Shown here: piece after piece, positions 62,540-64,000 of the stretch
How positions within the stretch are numbered: the stretch's first letter is position 1
Layout: every line of letters begins with the position of its first letter
Assembly (NCBI RefSeq): GCF_003073045.1
Contig: NC_037593.1
Span: 22,811,868 to 22,875,867 of the forward strand
Source: Pomacea canaliculata
Taxonomy: Eukaryota > Mollusca > Gastropoda > Architaenioglossa > Ampullariidae
Length of the DNA stretch: 64,000 nt
Direction: 5' to 3'
Translations under genes and position numbers: made by a program
The notes under the pieces: generated by a model
What the model was told of the DNA's origin: nothing
What the model saw: only the letters and a program-made list of their open reading frames with translations
The model's database searches: none

Positions 62540-64000
62540 ATCTATCTATTCCTCTTCGTGCATCAGGTTGCACATAAGGCCTCAACCAGAGTCCGCCACC
62601 GATGTCGATCGGCTGAAACCCGCTCTAGGTGACCCCATGTCCAGACCTTTCCTTTCATCTCCCTTTCCACTGTTCTTCTCCAAGTTTCCTTTGGGCGGCC
62701 TCGTTTTCTTCGGCCGTCTGGAGTCCATCGTAGGGCGACTCTGGAAAGGTCTGCTGTCTGCTGGCGGAGCACATGTCCAATCCATCGCCAACGCCTTCGT
62801 TGAACCTGCGTGGTGATGGACTCGGTTTCAGTTCTTCGGTGGAGTTCTTCGTTGCTGATGGTATTTGGCCAAAAGATGTTAAGTATGCGCCTGAGGCATC
62901 TGTTTTGGAAGACGTCAAGCTTGTTACTGATGGTTTTGGTCATCTTCCAGGATTCTGATCCGTAAAGGAGGGTGCTGATCACATTTGACTTGAAGATTCT
63001 CAGTTTGATCTTCTGGCTGATGTTTTTTGCCTTCCATGTGCTCCTGAGTGAGGCGAAGGCCTGGCTGGCTTTCGCCAGTCGGGCTCGAATCTCCACCTCC
63101 GCATCCCGGTGTTTGACATTTTGGACCCAAGATAGGTGAAACTGTCAACTTCCTCAATCTCTTCTCCATTTAGATTGATGCCGTCTTGGACTCTGGCGTT
63201 CACTCTCATACTTTTCGATTTCTTTGTGCTGACCTTCAAGCCAAGGTTTCCAGCTGTTTCTGAGAAGGCCTTTGTTTTTTCATGCATGTCTTGGTGGCGG
63301 TGTGACAGCAGGGCAATGTCATCAGCAAAGTCCAAGTCTTCCAGCGTTGTTGTTGCTGTCATAGTCATGGTCCATCTGATCCCTCTCCTCTCACTGTCGG
63401 TGGAAGTCTTCATGATCCAGTCCATGGCCAGGATGAAGAGGAACGGCGATAGAATGCAGCCCTGCTTCACCCCGGTACTGACGTTAAAGGGGTCTGTGAG
63501 CTCCGTGTCACAGACAACTGGGATTTGAAATCGCTGTACAGCATTGCAATGACCTGAACAAGTTTTGCAGGGACTCCGTAATGCCTCAGGATCTTCCATA
63601 AGGACTCGCGGTGGATGCTGTCAAAAGCCTTCTCCAGGTCGATGAAATTGATGTACAGCGGTGTGTTCCATTCGTTGCTCTGCTCCAGAATCTGTCGCAG
63701 AATGAAGATGTGTTCGGAGCAGGATCGCCCAGGACGAAATCCTGCTTGCTTGACAAAACAATCTTGCTGAAGACCTTGCTGGTGAGGGAAAGAAGTGTTA
63801 TGCCCCTCCAATTATTGCAGTCTCCAAGATCTCCTTTCTTGGGTAACTTGAAGATGAGCCCTGTCTTCCAAGCAACAGGGAGCTGCCCTGATTCCCAAAC
63901 TTGCTTGAAGATTTCAGTCAGCTTGGGAGCTGTCACATTTATATCTGCTTTCAACATCTCTGCTGTTATTCCATCTGCCCCTGGTGCTTTGCCGCTCTTC
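62540..64000 (-). mobile_element. RTE-like LINE, inactive, cut by window end
   Basis: The minus strand encodes the RT and C-terminal region: LPVAWKTGLIFKLPKKGDLG, QAGFRPGRSCSEHIFILRQI, FIDLEKAFDSIHRESLWKIL, STGVKQGCILSPFLFILAMD, the catalytic FADD (DLDFADDIALLSH, about 63330), EVDSFTYLGSKMSN, then LLYGSESWKM, NRCLRRILNIFWP and RRRWRWIGHVLRQ. The last frame stops near 62563. The frame shifts at roughly 63760, 63540 and 63110, so it is not active. A short TCTA repeat run at 62536-62550 fits the tandem-repeat 3' end typical of RTE elements. The 5' part lies beyond the window. No RNase H domain is seen. Assignment to RTE rather than a close clade is by motif likeness. Confidence 0.88.

Overview
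The window is eukaryotic nuclear DNA from an intron-rich invertebrate. Small symmetric exons, fragments of RTE-like LINEs, hAT-type MITEs, cysteine-rich secreted modules and an E2F1/2/3-type gene with a minor-spliceosome intron fit a lophotrochozoan, most plausibly a mollusc (gastropod). The species cannot be fixed from the sequence. Coding exons were assembled by reading splice sites and phase by eye.

Left third (about 2.2-20 kb, minus strand): two tandem paralogous genes for modular secreted proteins. Gene A (14061 down to 2327) is complete: a signal-peptide exon, six ShKT-domain exons, one 1209-bp Thr/Ser-rich mucin-like exon built of ~12-residue repeats, and a two-exon Ly6/uPAR-like (three-finger-like) domain. 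Every junction up to the Ly6 module is phase 1 and the exon sum is 2427 bp (808 aa). Gene B (19647 down to 15565) has two ShKT exons, a mucin exon with a frame break, a decayed second mucin exon and an almost identical Ly6 module; no signal exon was found for it. Between and inside them lie LINE fragments, a hAT-like MITE, a ~1.5-kb 37-bp minisatellite and a trinucleotide array.

Middle (25.1-46.5 kb, minus strand): one E2F1/2/3-type transcription factor gene. It looks duplicated because about 10.5 kb is present twice, on either side of a 100-N gap (37700-37799). Quality falls in each copy towards the gap, and both copies carry the same MITE with the same target-site duplication, so this looks like two overlapping contig ends left unmerged. 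The composite E2F reading frame is 1290 bp (429 aa) in nine coding exons, with an AT-AC U12-type intron and two adjoining E2F-binding sites upstream of its start.

Right part: a four-exon class I methyltransferase-like gene on the plus strand (48629-52666), divergent from E2F across a ~2.1-kb shared upstream region; then the ribosomal stalk protein gene RPLP0 on the minus strand (54626-61670, nine coding exons and a 5'TOP-like non-coding exon, 319 aa). The window ends in an inactive RTE-like LINE copy on the minus strand (about 62540-64000). The methyltransferase-like gene and RPLP0 converge tail to tail.
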